Assembly: GCA_026929865.2 (NCBI GenBank)
Contig: CM049407.1
Coordinates: 18,589,501 to 18,653,500 of the forward strand
DNA from: Hyperoplus lanceolatus
Lineage: Eukaryota; Chordata; Actinopteri; Uranoscopiformes; Ammodytidae
DNA: 64,000 nt
Direction: 5' to 3'
The notes under the pieces are model-generated. The model searched no databases, was not told the origin of the DNA, and worked only from the letters and a program-made list of their open reading frames with translations. Shown here piece after piece: positions 1-13,964 of the stretch (the first letter of the stretch is position 1; every line of letters begins with the position of its first letter). The position numbers and the translations under genes were made by a program.

Positions 1-617
1 CGGACAGTATTAGTCCAATTACGGTATCATAGGCTGTAATAAGGCATTAGCTGCCTTCTATGGCAAATATGGCAAATTTGTACTTTCTATTAATCATATT
101 CAGGCTGCAACTAAAGAAGAGGCCAACTTGTAGGCCTACGAAGACATATAGTTAAGCCTAGCCTACTTGTTATGTCTGACCAAGCAGCAGGAGGCTATAG
201 TAAACAAACAATATGAATGTTTGAATATGTGGCGTTTTTCCTGACAGAGACAGATTTTCAGAGGAATTATCCATAGACGCAGTGTTTGACATTAGCTCCC
301 GCGCAAAAAATAAATGCAGAGGGCATTTATTTATTTTCAAAAGTATTTATATTTTTTCTGCCACCCTTGAGTTTCTCCTGTGTTAAACTCTCATAATTAT
401 TATTATTTTTTATTGCAGAGAATAAAAAATGTCTCTTCTTTTTTTTTATCTAAACCATCTTCAAATTTGCTTAGTTTTTCTCCGAGTTTTGTTTTAAACC
501 AACCACATCATAAATACTGGTATGGTATGCCAGTCCGTGGCTGTCTATTAACATCTTAGTCTGGATGACCTGGATTAATACTCAAAGGAGACTCTCAGCA
601 TTTGATTTGAAAGCTCT

Positions 618-620
<3 letters not shown>

Positions 621-664
<44 letters not shown>

Positions 665-676
665 CACGCACGCACG

Positions 677-717
<41 letters not shown>
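621..717. repeat. (CA)n microsatellite, compound
   Basis: Two CA blocks are separated by a cagtcacgcacgcacgcacg interruption, about 97 bp in all. Confidence 0.97.
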
Positions 718-720
<3 letters not shown>

Positions 721-1693
721 TCTTTTCTCACAGATGGCATCATCTGGATGGCTGAAGCGACTAGTGTAACCCAGATATGGGGGCTTAAATCTTTATAAGT
801 AGCACACCATGATTATATCTCATGGCTGTTACAGGAGTATTGCTTGTTTTAGGGGACATTGTTAAATCCAACTCTCTCCATGTAATATGCTTGGATGATG
901 GCTCTAAAGTGCTAGTTAACTTTTTCAACCCCCAAATGCTGGTGTTAATTTGAATCAAGCAATCCGACTTAATTTAACAAGTAGACTTTCAAGACAGGGG
1001 GGACAAAGTGTGTTCCATTAATGAGAAGTATGGAAGAGACTTCGTATAAAAGCAGGAAAAAGATAGTGTAAAACAAAATAAAAAGTTTTAAAATCAAGAG
1101 AAAGTTAAAGATGTGCACAGGTTCAGCCTTAGTGTCTGTGATTGCGCAGCAGGCTCTTCAGGAGTCTAAGTTTAAGGCAAACAAACGTGTATTTTCCCAA
1201 AGAGAGGTAGGTTTACGCTGGATTAACACAAAAAGGTATGTGATGATAGGAAAACATAGTAGCCTAACATTTGATTATTTTAGCTCCAGCTTTATTTGAC
1301 TGCAACAGGCAAATGGCTAACATGACAAAGAGCAACATACAGTATAGATGTTGACATTCCCTGAGGGGTCTTACATATTTTAGACAATGCCATAAGCTCT
1401 TGGCCAGCTCAGATGTATTAACCCCAATACAGTACTTACCCTCCCATTATCACCCTCATTGACCCTGCTGGGTCCCACACGATGGAGCCAACCACTGGCT
1501 TACCCACGTAGTACACACCGGCACAAAACGCTAACACCTCTATCATCCATTACACGCAGACACCCTAACTGCCACTCCTCTGATATTTGTCCTCCTATTA
1601 TGGCTTTCTAGTCCCACTCTGATCACTGCCAATGCCTTCCCAGTTATTACCCAGTGAGAGTGAGCGCCACCAAAATGCACGCATTCACAGTCT

Positions 1694-1721
1694 CACACAC
1701 ACACACACACACACACACACA
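1694..1721. repeat. (CA)14 microsatellite
   Basis: A perfect CA run of 28 bp. Confidence 0.95.
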
Positions 1722-3339
1722 GCTTTTAAAGAAGCATCAGTTTATAGATCCTCTCTCCTGTTTAGCTGTTTGTTTCATGATAATATTTTAGCCATTGGTT
1801 AAAAAATGTATTTACATTACACCCTGTCGACTATCAAAACAAAATCTTTGAAAACGTTGAAAGAGACACAATGTTAAGTGCTCATTGTCCGCATGGTTGT
1901 CCTTTTGGTTTTTCTCACAGTTGAATATATAATTGCGGTTCCCTTTCTCCGTGGTATCCATGTCTGGCTGTCATGAAACATTGAAATACTTCCTTGAGTC
2001 AGTGATTTGGAAACTTAAGTCTTTAGAGTCACTGGTTTCCATAGCCAGTCACACACACCAACATTTTATTAAAGGTGTACTCCACCTTTAGTGTACTTGT
2101 CACAGGGAGTATTGTTATATTGCTTGTGGCTCTTGTTTGAAAAGCAACGCTAATGTTGTCATTTAATTCTATGAGAGTTGAAAGCACAAGTTACATTGTG
2201 TGAAATGTAGGTAAGACCATTTTGGGGACTAAATGAAGACATCTCAGCCTCTTTGACACTTTTAAATGTATCTTTTGTGACTCCCTCAACTTTCTAGAAG
2301 TGAACTACTAAATTAGTATTGAGTAAGCAAACTCGGCTATACACAGGGCTGTGGTATTTAACTCGTCTATTCACCTCTTATTAGGTGCCAAATTTACAAT
2401 AATTTAAATTCCAGAGTGGCAAAATGTTTAAGAAATAAAATAAATTACTATTTGGTGTCAATTTCTAGACAAAAATAAATACACTAGAGTAGTTTTAAAG
2501 GCTTATACCCTACACCCTTCAGTTGGGGCCATCTGTTGGTTATTGTTTGTATAGCATAAGTGAATGAGCACTGCAGGTAATCTGGGTTTAAATACCTGCT
2601 TTCAGATGATTTGAAGTATTTCTGAATGTATCTTTAAAACTGAAATGATCTCTATGAATTTGAATCATTTTATAGGCACTGTTTTATGGCTATGTATTCT
2701 ATGTATGTCATGGACTTATCATTGCTTCGGAAAAGTGTTCTTAGGCTTCAATAAAGAGAGGTATGTTTAAGTGAATCTTTCTTTTTTGAACAAATCCTGC
2801 TGCTGCTGATCAGCGATGTATAGGAAGAAGGCTGAAGCAGCTCATACTCTTCCACTCAGACAAGCAGAAATCCCAGGTAAGAGATACATTATCGATAGAA
2901 CGGAATAATCCAAAGACAATTTAATTAAACAAGTTTATACAACTAAAAAGTCTGCGTCAATAATGCTTTTAAAACACATCACCTTCAGTATTAAGGGACA
3001 TGACAAAACAATTCCTAACCAGTTTTTAAACCGTGTAACTGACAACTGAGCATAATAAAGTTGAGCTTTGGAGTTCTTTCTTTGACTAAAACTGAAGCTT
3101 AGTCAGTTAATAAAATAATTAACCATGTCTATAGATGTGAAAATAGTTGAATGTTTATTTTAATGTGTATAAAAAAAACACAAACTGTACCACTTTTCTT
3201 CTGCATTAACACATCCTTTAATATTCACCTTGTCATTATGAAGCTATCAAGTAATTATCCAACTGTTTTCTTCTCATATTGTTTACAATGGGCTTTTACT
3301 AAACACAAAACCTAAGACTTTCCCATAGCAGTGCACAGC

Positions 3340-3364
3340 ACACCACACCACACCACACCACACG
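3340..3364. repeat. Short CCACA tandem repeat
   Basis: About five copies of a CACAC/CCACA pentamer lie just left of the hAT element. Confidence 0.85.
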
Positions 3365-3410
3365 ACAGTGGGAAAAATAATCAGCCGGAGCTTAATGCCG
3401 TATCAAAAGC

Positions 3411-4943
3411 CTCACAGTCAGGGCCGTCGTATAGGGGGTAAAGGTTATGACGATTATAAGGGCCCACAGCCAGCTAGGGCCCACACAGCCCCCAGTAGAA
3501 TCTACGACAAAATGATTATGCATGCAGTGAACTAATATATAATCATACGAATGAGTCCAAATTAAAACAAAGCCACAAGTCATACGATATTCTAATTTTA
3601 ATAATGTCAATAACCCCCTTGGCCCCTTCTTAAAAAAATGGTTTGGTCCACCCCGCGGTTCGTTCTTCCTCATTGGAATTAAGTGAGCGCGAGCGAACTC
3701 CAGCAGGGCGAGGAAGCCCCCAAAAAAGCAGAAGTTCGCACACCAGATAAGAGTTGAGAAGGAGGCCAGGAGTATAAGCAGCAGAGCAGGGGCCCAGGAC
3801 ATCAAAAACTTTTTTCCAAAGAATGGTGAGAGTAAAACTTCAGAGGGAGGCTGAAACAATTAGCCTGCTACTTGTTCATTCATACCATTACCTTTGACGG
3901 GGTGCAGGCTGAATCCTACGTTAGCTGTCATTTTGCCGCGCTAAACTCTGATCAAGTCGCCAGTTCATAAAAAAAAAAAAAGTCGCCAGTTCATTGTAGA
4001 GCAACGGTTCCTACAGTGACTATGTGTTTAAAACATATTACTGTCTGACAGTGCTCCAGTAGCCTATGCGCCCATTCAGAGGCTGCATTGAATTGTATTA
4101 TGACGCATTCAACTTCTACTCGGTAATTATGAGCATCTGACGATGGTCAGTTACGTTCAGGGCCGTCGGACTGCGGACAGGCTTGGGGGGCCCAAGGCAG
4201 AGGGGGGCTGCACCCAAAAAAAATAAAAACGTATTTTTATTTTTATTTTTTACTGGCTCAATATAGGCCCCTGATCTTTGAAGGCCCAGAATATTTTTAT
4301 TTAGGAAGAAAAAAAACGGATATCAGGGACCTTTCATTCGTCAGTACATTTTTGTTATTTTTTAAATAACATTGTTCAGGACTACGAAGATCGCCGGCCT
4401 ATATTGGGCCATTAAAAAATACAAACGAAGGGAAAAAATTCCTGAAGCTGACTGGATTTTTTAAACATGTACATTTCTTCTTTCTGCTTTTTGGTCATTC
4501 TGTGTCTATACATTATTCTAGAAAATAGTACTAAATAGCTTACATAGGAAACAGTTGATTTAGCCTTAGTTTTCTTCTCAAAGTGCACCAGATTGATGAA
4601 TTTTACTTTAACATTTAAAAAAAATCTTCCCCCGGACCCCCCTACAAGGTCCAGGGTCCACGACACAGTCTCCCAAATTCCTGTGAGAAACACTGTGTGT
4701 GTGCATGGTTATTAAGAGTCATTATACCAGGGGTTGTGTTCAAGTATGCGTAATGATTTGGTCATTCTTCAATAGAAACATTATGTTGTTATCTGGCTCA
4801 GAGAGGGACCAGTCACTCATAAGTTTTGGACTATAGACAAACATAGCTTTTACATGTTTGTATTGTAAGACCGCCTCTCAGAGGGCCCATCAGGACTTCC
4901 TGTATAGGGGCCCAGAATATGGTGCAACGCCCCTGCTCACAGT
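3411..4943. mobile_element. hAT-like DNA transposon relic with perfect 8-bp TSD
   Basis: The element covers 3419-4935 (1,517 bp). It is flanked by identical 8-bp duplications CTCACAGT at 3411-3418 and 4936-4943, the hAT signature. The left end CAGGGCCGTCG and the reverse complement of the right end CAGGGGCGTTG form an imperfect terminal inverted repeat. A + strand frame near 3700-3855 reads KKQKFAHQIRVEKEARS and later IKNFFPKNGE. This is loosely like the N-terminal basic and DxFF-type start of some fish hAT transposases, but is too short to be sure. No full transposase is present, so the element is internally deleted and decayed. Inside it a second CAGGGCCGTCGG end (4158) and a 25-bp inverted pair (about 4240 and 4420) suggest a nested relative. 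Family assignment rests on TSD length and termini. Confidence 0.8.
4240..4420. repeat. Internal inverted repeat inside hAT relic
   Basis: ttttttactggctcaatata followed by ggcc (about 4240-4265) matches the reverse complement of ggcctatattgggccattaa (about 4397-4420) with two mismatches. The span is about 180 bp and would form a hairpin. It could be a nested short inverted-repeat element. Confidence 0.6.
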
Positions 4944-6763
4944 TCCTGAGCAGCCGCCTTTAGAGGGGGTGACTCTTAGAATGCCTCAGCTTGTTTGTCT
5001 CATGCTTTAAGTGGTGCACATAGCCATGGAAAGATCATTAAATCACTGTTTTACCACTTGGCTTAATCCCCACAACAAAAGGGGAAGATACAAAAAAATA
5101 GTAAATGGAGAGAAAAAAGTGGTGGGCCAGATTAGGTAAAAACTTGATGGATCTAATCTGACGGCTCTTTTTCCCAGCGTTGCTAAGGGGAGCTAAGAAT
5201 CTTGATTCCACATCTCTCAGGCTGAAGAGTGGCTGCTGATCGGACGTTCCCGATACCCCCGCAGTGGCCAGCCGCGCTCGTAGTGTCCACTGCTGTGGCC
5301 ATCTGCCGGATTACCCAGCAGGATACATTTTTATAGAGAGCATCCTATTCATATCCTGCCTGCAAAGGTTTACATTAAGGTTGAACTCGGGTGCACTTAC
5401 AATGGCAGATGAAGTAAGCTCTATCCTTTTTACAGCACCCCTCCCCATCTTCTCACTGTTTGGGAGGACAGATAGCAATGGGTTGAAAGGGGCTGCTTCA
5501 CTGCGGCATGAAAGAGGATCTCATGCAATGCCACTGTCTGCTAATGCATAAATTGGTGCCCAGCATGAAAAAAACATTTGTATGTGCCAAGTGCGATTGT
5601 TTCTTCTAATAGGCATCAACAGGCCGACTTCTCTGTGTTACCATACAGGTGAACTCATTCCTGGGAAAATGTTTTTTTCCTTTCTCAGCCTTGTAGGCGC
5701 GATGGCGTCCCCCTTTTTCCTCGGCCTAACGGGATTAGTCGTGCCAGTGCTACCCCGGCTGTCACGGTACTGTCTACTTCCCATCTCTCTTCTGGGCCTC
5801 TAATGTGATTAACCCATTCCCTGTGGTCCAAATGGTTCTGGAGGGGGTGGAGGGGGAGGGGAGGAGGGGGGCACCTCCTTGGCATGGTCCTCTCTATGCC
5901 TAGCTCACCACCGTTGGCACCTTTGTCGGACAGGAAGGACTAAGGTCGAAGGTCCGTTGATGGTGAGGAGACGAATGCAAGTGGATGAGGAAAGAATGTA
6001 TAAACTCAGACACTTACAATTTAAATGATAAAGTTATTATTACATTTTTTTCTATTAGAATAGTACTTGCCTTATTTCTTAAATATGCATCCACGAGGCT
6101 ATTTGCACATTTAATCACTATATCTCATTTAACCAGCCAAATGTATTTGAGATTGGCTATGATCTATATTCAAACACCTCACTCATTAAGGAAAATTGTT
6201 TAAGGCTCATTTACATTATGGCTTTTGCTTTCTCAGACTCCAAAACCCTGAATATTTACTGCTTGCTTAAGTGGAGACAATAATGATTGCCTACGCCCAT
6301 CATGTTGTCAAATGTCAGTGTGTTGGGGCTTCGCCTGTTTAACACGTCACGCTCATTTCCAACTCATCTGTTGCAAGTGGTCTTCAGGGGCATCTGCTCC
6401 ACACGGAGGACCACATGCCCTTCACCACCTCTCAGAGGGACAAGCCTTCCAACTGCAGGGCAACAAACAAAACCCAGAGCTGAGATCACCTTCACAGTGA
6501 AAAACACTTGTCACTTCAAATTTTTATTATGTGTGCTGTGATGCACAGCATACTGTAGTGTTTCAGTACACTGACTTTAAAGATTTTTTTTTGAGAATGT
6601 ATGTTTTCAAACCAGAGTCCTAGTCTCTTCTAGACTCTTAAGTAAAACATCATGTTTTTTCAAGAAAAATTCAGCATCACTGGTGAAAAACCAAATTCTA
6701 ATCTATAATGTGTTCTTTATTTTATTTAGAAAAAAAACTGTTTAGCTAGATGTAAAGTTTGCA

Positions 6764-7008
<245 letters not shown>

Positions 7009-10000
7009 GTACACACAGTAATTAAAAAAAAGTTACCTTAACTAATTTAAACCCTGTTTTGTATGTTAGTTCTTTGCACCCTGTCGTGTGATAGTCCGGA
7101 AAACCAAAGCCCATGTCTCAACACTATCTACCCTAATGCTGTGTTCAGCAGTGCTTCACGTGAGCGCACAGCCTTGGTCTGGCGACTCCACGGAGAATTA
7201 GGAGTCTTAATTAAGATTTTTTACAATGCTGCATGCGCTGTTCATATGCGAGACAACAGGCTTGAATAGGCCGGGGTGGGGTGGATCCTTAAACAGCTGC
7301 CTGCTCCGAAAACAAAAGCCCTTAGTTAACGCGAGGATCGAAACAATAAAGGAATGCGTGTCACTTTAATTTAATTTTTAAAGATAGTCTATACGATGGT
7401 TTATACATCAGTGAAAAGTATCCATTAGTGCATATATATTAAGTGTAAATATTTATATTTCTTGAACATATTAAACAGTAAAGAGAAAACAATTCCACAT
7501 TGTGGCTAAAAGACAATACCCTGCATGAGGGGGTAGCGCCCCTTGTGTGGAGATTTGGTGGGTTTCCAATCCTGATATCCACCCCAGCACCATGTAATGG
7601 AAGGTGACACTGATTGTATTAGTAGGGACTAATGAGTGTCTAAAAGCCTGTGTGACTGTGTGTGCCGAAGAATCTCATCGTGTGTGTTGGGTGGTAGGAA
7701 AAAAGGACAATATCTCTTCATAGTAGACAAGGCCATAAAGTGCAGTCTGAAAAAAACAAACATACAAAAAACAATGTCACCCAGCCTCGCCACACATCTC
7801 AGGAGGCACACGCAAGACTTGAGACTTCTAAGCACTTCCATTCTAATTGAAGAATAAAGAGGAGAGAATAAGAAGCCTACTTTACTTAATGCCCAATCCA
7901 GGTTAATTTAGTGATATTGACATTTTTGCTGTATTCACGCAATAAGAAAACATGCAAGTGTCAATTTAGGGAATTTAGAACAGCTGCCATATTTTCACAT
8001 TTTTCTTGAGCACACAATGAACTGTGTCATTTCAATTTGAGAGACATTTTTGTGCATCTCACTGATGAAACACTGCAGACTTCAAATCTTTTGGTTGGAG
8101 AATTGATGTGTTGAATATGTGCAATGGAAAATGAATTGAGTATATATCAATATACTACACTATATAACAGCTAGAAGTCATCCAAAAATAGATTTTATTA
8201 TTATCATTTGCAATATTCTCCAGTCATTAGTTTGTTAGAGTTATGAAAATGTGGTCAACATACTGACACACAAAGGCAGTCTCATAAAAACAGTAACAGG
8301 TGTCAATAGTAAAAGGTGTAGTACTACTTTCTAACCACAAGGTGGATATCTACCTAAAAAAATGGGGCATTATTATCAGAAGGATATGTTTCCTATGCCA
8401 TCGCTACATTGCTTCTTGTAATAGCCATTGATTTGACTAATGCTCTGTTATTGTTAAGACATATTTGCTTATAAAAATAAGAGTCAGCACAGTTTCCATT
8501 GTTTACTCTTACAAGGCATCTTTATTTTATTTTACACTTAGAAGAAGTTTCTAAATTATGTAATTTTTAATTTGCCATCATGCAATCAAAGCTTTTTCTT
8601 GAATCTTTGGCATTTAAGATAATCTTTCAGTTTTAGTAAACCTCTGCTACTTCACCCATAAATACAAATATACTGCAGTTATTTTGTGGGCTTTTTGTTA
8701 AGACTTGAAGCACCTGGCGAAGAGGCCTCTGTCAATGTGTAAGTCAAGCACTAAAAAGCTACACCATAGCACGTCTATCTTACAGGTTGTGTGGGCTTTT
8801 TCACAGCGTCCTTTACTGTATCTAAACTTTGACCTACAAGCCTGTGCGTCCTTGAAGAAGAGATAATGAAAATGTCATGAGTAATTTGGTATGTGTGTGT
8901 GTGCAGAGTTTGTTTTCACATACACTTTGCTCTCTTGAAATCTGAGTGTATGATGTTTATATAAAAGTGTGACCTCACGGCTGTGACATCGCAACTATTG
9001 AAGCCAATCATGGTCCAATACCATAACAACAGAAACAAACAAGCAAACAACGTTAAATAGAGTTTTTTAGTTAAAACAGCTTACTTGCAATGTCTCTAGT
9101 AGCATTAATCACATTTCAAGGTTACAGTATTTAAACAAATCATGCATCTGTTGATTCATGGCTACAATACAGTAGTGCAATAATACAAATGAAAGGTCAT
9201 TTGGATGTACTGTATGGTGTATACACTTGATCATAAAATTACATTGGCACTTGAATAATGTTTTGTAAATCCACAAGAATACACCAAAATGTATGCTCAG
9301 CGAATAAATAATTTAGATTGCCATTGACATTTTTGCTGTCCCAATAGAAAACAACTTTTCTCCTGCTTCACAGTAACAAATTTAATTTTGCTTAGCTACC
9401 TGGTCTCTTGCAAAAGTTATTATGTATAGCATAGTAAATATAATAGAAACATATTTCGTAAACGTAAGTGTTTCTTTCTAACTAATGTATTGACAATATG
9501 AAGCAATATTTATATTTCCAACTGTTCTGTCAACACATGTCATCATAAGGTGTTACAGCACCTGAAAGTAGTTCACCTTTGTCACTCAAGATCTTGCCTT
9601 ATATTCTCGGCAGGTTCCCCTCATCTCCTCTTTGGGCCAAGGTAGCAGTAAATAACAGCAGCTCAGAGCATTTTTAATACAGTACATGACCACTTGAATA
9701 TGAGATGTATTATATGTGATTCCATTCATCATCATGTTTTCACGAGATAGCTGTCTCCATGATCAGGTGACTGAGCTGACAGACAGTTATTTTGAATCTT
9801 GATTGAACACCAATATTATCTTAATTGAACACTTTAAGTCTGTAATTGGGAGGATGGGTGCCCAGTACCATGGTGTTTGTTTGCATACAAAAATATATTT
9901 AAAATTCATCTATTTCAGATTCAAGACCTATTATTAAATCCTATTGAGCTACACCTTCAATTGCATGACCCTTTTTATTGAGAAAATTCACTCCAATATT

Positions 10001-11699
10001 GTGCAACATCTTAACACAAGGATTTTTATGGATCAGAAAAAACTAATTGTAAAATAAAAGTACAAACAAAAACCAATCCTACCTATACCCAGATGAAAGC
10101 CATGTCTGAGATCTTTCACTGAAACAGGCTATTGAAAGTCATAGTACAAACAAAGCAATTCTCGTCATTGTTCTTAATTTCTGAATGGCCTAATTTGTTG
10201 CCACACCACGAATGTGCGATTTCACAAATACAGCCGTTTCCAGGGACGCTTTCACCGATGGGTGGCTGTGAAAAATATAATGTCGTCAAAAGCAAGAAGC
10301 TGTCAACTATAGGCACATGGCCCACTGGAGATATAATGACATCAAGGCTGGAATGAAAGCGAGCTTTTTAAACAGGCCGGTGCAGGCTTACACTTGGTAC
10401 ACAGGTCAACCCCAGTGCGCTCATCCGAATGTAACTCAGGTTGACACAATTTGACCTCAGCTGATACCCCTCCCTGCTGGCCTTTGTTTTCACGTTCTCC
10501 CCTGGGAACTGCATTTAATACTATCCCTATAGATTCTATAAAAAAATGTAGTCTTCTAAGCTCTCATTTCTCAACATTTGCTTTTCTATTATTTGTCAGA
10601 ACTTCTCATCCTTTCAGAAATGGGCCTTTGTAGGCTTTTGCTGTGGCTTGGGGTCTGAGAGAATAGTTTTGCCTGGCCTTCAAAGCAAGAACCTCTTCAT
10701 AAGGCTTAAATGAAGTGGCTATTGTTGTTAGCTTAAATACAAACATTAAAAAAAAAAAAATAAATAAAAGTTTAAAGTTAATTGTGGAACACTGAGCTGC
10801 AAATTTGTCACTTGTACCTAACTCTGTATACACAAATGTCAGTAGACGTTCCATGAAGCGGGTTAAATCACAAGCCTCACTCATTGGCCTTTAGAAACAG
10901 TGATTCCAAAGATTTCACAGTCAAACGAACATCAAAAGATGAATATGTTTAATGCTGCTCGCCACAAAGGTTGTCTAATCTTTGCTTTCTTCTGTGGCTT
11001 TAACCTCAGTGTCCAGCAGTGGAGTGTCTTAAACAACTCAAGTGTTTTAAATAATGTGCCATCACCTGCTAGTCACACAGGTATCTTCTTACTTAGTTTC
11101 TCCTCTTTTGCTCTTAAACTTGTGGCAAGTTGGTTTCTATGCTCAGATAGCATCATCCTTTTGTATACATATTTTATGTTTTGTTTAAATTAAAGAATTA
11201 GAGCATTTCTTCCATGTTGTGCATCAATTCCAAATTGAATCATTTAGATTGTGTAATTGCATGCAAGTTTTTAATTTGGCCATCAAAGCAACAGTATGAT
11301 TAAGAACATTCAATAAAGCTCTGACACGGCACATGGCAATTTTCTGGCGGCCAAACACAACAATCCAGCACCCCGGTGGCCTGCCAGTGCTTTCCATGTT
11401 GTTGGGCTCAAAGTGCACATTTTCTGAAAACCCATTTCAATTCTTTTAGGCAGAATCTAAAGAAAAACCTTCATCATTTAGAGGTAGCAGGTGGATGATT
11501 GTAAATGGTTGACCGATCAGAAATAAAAGATGCCCGAAAGAGCATTCAAGTTGGGGAAAGGCGATGTTCTTCATTTCCTAATTAGCGCTTGGATTCCGCT
11601 TCCTTGTGCAGCATCCCACATTGTTGCATCAAACCAACAAAAAACTATAGTTAACCACAAAACCTTCTGTATCTTTTCAGAGAAAACGGTTCTTCCATT

Positions 11700-11723
11700 G
11701 GGGGGGGGGGGGGGGGGGGGGGG
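11700..11723. repeat. Poly-G run, 24 bp
   Basis: Twenty-four consecutive G on the + strand, able to form a G-quadruplex or triplex. Confidence 0.97.
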
Positions 11724-12420
11724 CAGTGTGGCCTGTGTTTATTTTCCAACAGTGAATGGGTGTGAGGTGTGAAGCTATGAATGCTGTTGGGTCAACTCGC
11801 CATGATGCTGTAAATACTAACGGGGCCAGTTGGTAATGAGTGAGGCCACGTCCCAGCTCCCTATTCAACCATTTAACCAAAGAAACTGAACAGGGAACAG
11901 TGGATTTCTTCAACAAAGACAACATAAAAAGAGATACATCGACCACGGACAAAATGGGAAACTAATTGCCATTGATCCCCTATTAATCTTGTCATTTTGT
12001 GGGAATTTATAAGGGATTTAGGAAGATAAATTGACTTCGACAAAGAGATGAGATCTAGATAACTATTTAAATTGTCCAAAGCTGATGATAAGTCAGCCTT
12101 TGAAAGCAACTGATTTAGTATGTTGATCTCATTAAGAAGCACATGTATCATATTGTGATATTATTTTTTTCAATAATTGGACATTAAAAGATTACAAAAA
12201 AGTTTGCGAGGGTAGTAGGCTATGCATTTGCAAATGGCTGTAGGCCTACTGAAAACACTTCATTTGCATTTTTAATGCACATTTAAGATTAAAAGTGCTG
12301 TAAGCGGAATAGTTCTTTTAGCTAACTTCCTGTCAGTTACTGCAGTTAGCAGTCCCCTTGCTCGTCCCTACGTCACCACATTAATGCACTGCGGTCTTCA
12401 AGCATTAAGAGAACTGACCA

Positions 12421-12498
12421 CGGGTCAGATACGAACCGGGTCTGCTGCAAGGACTGAGCCTCATGGGGGAGATGCTCTAACTACTACACCACGAGCGC
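12421..12498 (-). repeat. tRNA-like sequence, probably a SINE head fragment
   Basis: On the minus strand the sequence begins GCGCTCG, has an A-box-like TGGTGTAGTAGTTAGAGC (12491-12474) and a B-box-like GGTTCGTATC (12437-12428). The middle does not fold into a clean anticodon arm. It resembles the promoter head of teleost tRNA-derived SINEs rather than a working tRNA gene; no A-rich or LINE-like tail was recognised. Confidence 0.5.
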
Positions 12499-13105
12499 AC
12501 ACAGCTTTCATTTTAAATGAAAGTGTTTTATTCATGGCTGACAAGCTGACATTCAATTTGAGACTTGAGAAATCGTGAAATGATAGATAAAAGAAAATTA
12601 GAAATAGTTAAAATGGCAATAAAAACATTTAAAACAAATATGGAGTATAGAGGAAGCATTGATGATGGAGTCCTGGGGCTTTCAGTTTGATGTGAGAAAA
12701 ACCACAAGCAGTCTGTAGAGATCTGCAGGACTCATGTTAAATGAAGGATGAGGGTCATTGTGTACCAACACCTTCATATGCTAATATTTGCATTAGTCTT
12801 GATTTTATTTGGATTATAAAAACAGCTTTCGGTATTAAGCTACAGGTATGCGTAATTAACAGGTATTTAAATATATGTCATGAATCATGTCCTATCTGAA
12901 CCTCTCAGGAACATCAGATGCTCATGCAGACAACAGGATTTAACCAGGAGGACATGCAGCGTCTTGTCGAGGCTCAGCTTAGCATATAGCGAGTCCACAG
13001 TCAAAGAGGAGGTTTCTACCACAGTGTGTGGTAAACAAGATCTGTACAGGGCCAACGGTTTATTCTTAGACAGTTAGCTAGAATCAGACACTCACAGCAC
13101 AGGCC

Positions 13106-13964
13106 ACTTTATCAGGTACACCTGTTCAATTGCTTATAAAGACAAAAAGCGAATCTTCCAATCAGATTGTCGCAACTCAATGCATTTAAGCATGTAGACA
13201 TGGTCAAGACAACAGACTGAAGTTAAAACCGAGCATCAGAATGGGGAAGAAAGGGGATTTACGTGACTTTTAACGTGGTATGGTTGATGGTGCAGCAAGG
13301 CAGGATGGATCCATGCTTTCATGTTGTTTATGCCAAATTCTGACCCTACCATCTGACTTTCGCAACTGAAATCGAGACTCATCAGACCAGTCAAGACTTT
13401 CCAATGTCCAATTTTGGTGAGCCTGTGTGAATTGTAGCCTCAGTTTCTTGTTCTTAGCTGACAGGAGTGGCACCCTGTGGGGTCTTCTGCTGCTGTAGCC
13501 CATCTGCTTCAAGGTTGGTCGTGTTTTGCATTCAGAGATGGTATTCTGCATACCCTGGTTTTAACCAGTGGTTATTTGAGTTACTGTTGCCTTTCTATCT
13601 TCTTGAACCAGTATGCCCATCCTCCTCTGACCTCTGATTTCAACAAGGCATTTTCGTCCACACAAATGCCGCACACTGGATGTATTTTTTTTTACGGACC
13701 ATTCTCTGTAAACCCTAGAGATGAGTGTCAGTGAAAATCCCAGCAGATCAGCGGTTTTTGAATTACTCAGACCAGCACTTCTGGCACCATCAACATTGCC
13801 ATGTTCAAAGTCACTTAAACCCCCTTTCTTCCCCATTCTGGTTTTAACTTCAATAAGTTGTCCTGCACAGGTCTACATGCCTAAATGCATTAAGTATCTG
13901 TCATGTGATTGGCTGATTAGTTATGTGTTAACAAGAAAATGAACCGCTGTACCTAATAAAGTGT
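13106..13964 (-). mobile_element. Fold-back Tc1/mariner relic with partial transposase
   Basis: The ends are long inverted repeats: left 13106-13293 (cactttatcaggtacacctg) and right 13784-13964 (reverse complement cactttattaggtacagcgg). From 13836 the minus strand encodes the N-terminal half of a fish Tc1 transposase: MGKKGGLSDFEHGNVDGAR, the helix-turn-helix LLGFSLTLISRVYREWS, then RRPHRVPLLSAKNKKLRLQF and WSDESRFQLRKSDGRVR, which carries the first catalytic Asp. One in-frame stop lies at 13563-13561. After HESMDPSC the frame runs into an inverted copy of the element's own 5' end, start codon included, so the second and third catalytic acidic residues are missing. It cannot move by itself. 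No clean TA duplication is seen. Confidence 0.9.

Larger units (their letters stand above)
1..3410. other. Intergenic, no gene seen
   Basis: AT-rich non-coding sequence. It holds two CA microsatellites (621-717, 1694-1721) and a short CCACA tandem at 3340-3364. Short open frames here are repeat-derived or unsupported. Confidence 0.75.

Noticed and set aside
565-798. Open frame rich in Thr-His
   Set aside because: A product of the CA microsatellite at 621-717.
3392-3859. 155-codon minus-strand open frame
   Set aside because: It lies across the left end of the hAT-like relic. Its hydrophobic composition comes from reading the element backwards, and no family is recognised.
12421-12498. Functional tRNA gene
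   Set aside because: The A and B boxes are recognisable, but the anticodon arm and acceptor pairing do not form a clean cloverleaf. A SINE head fragment is more likely.
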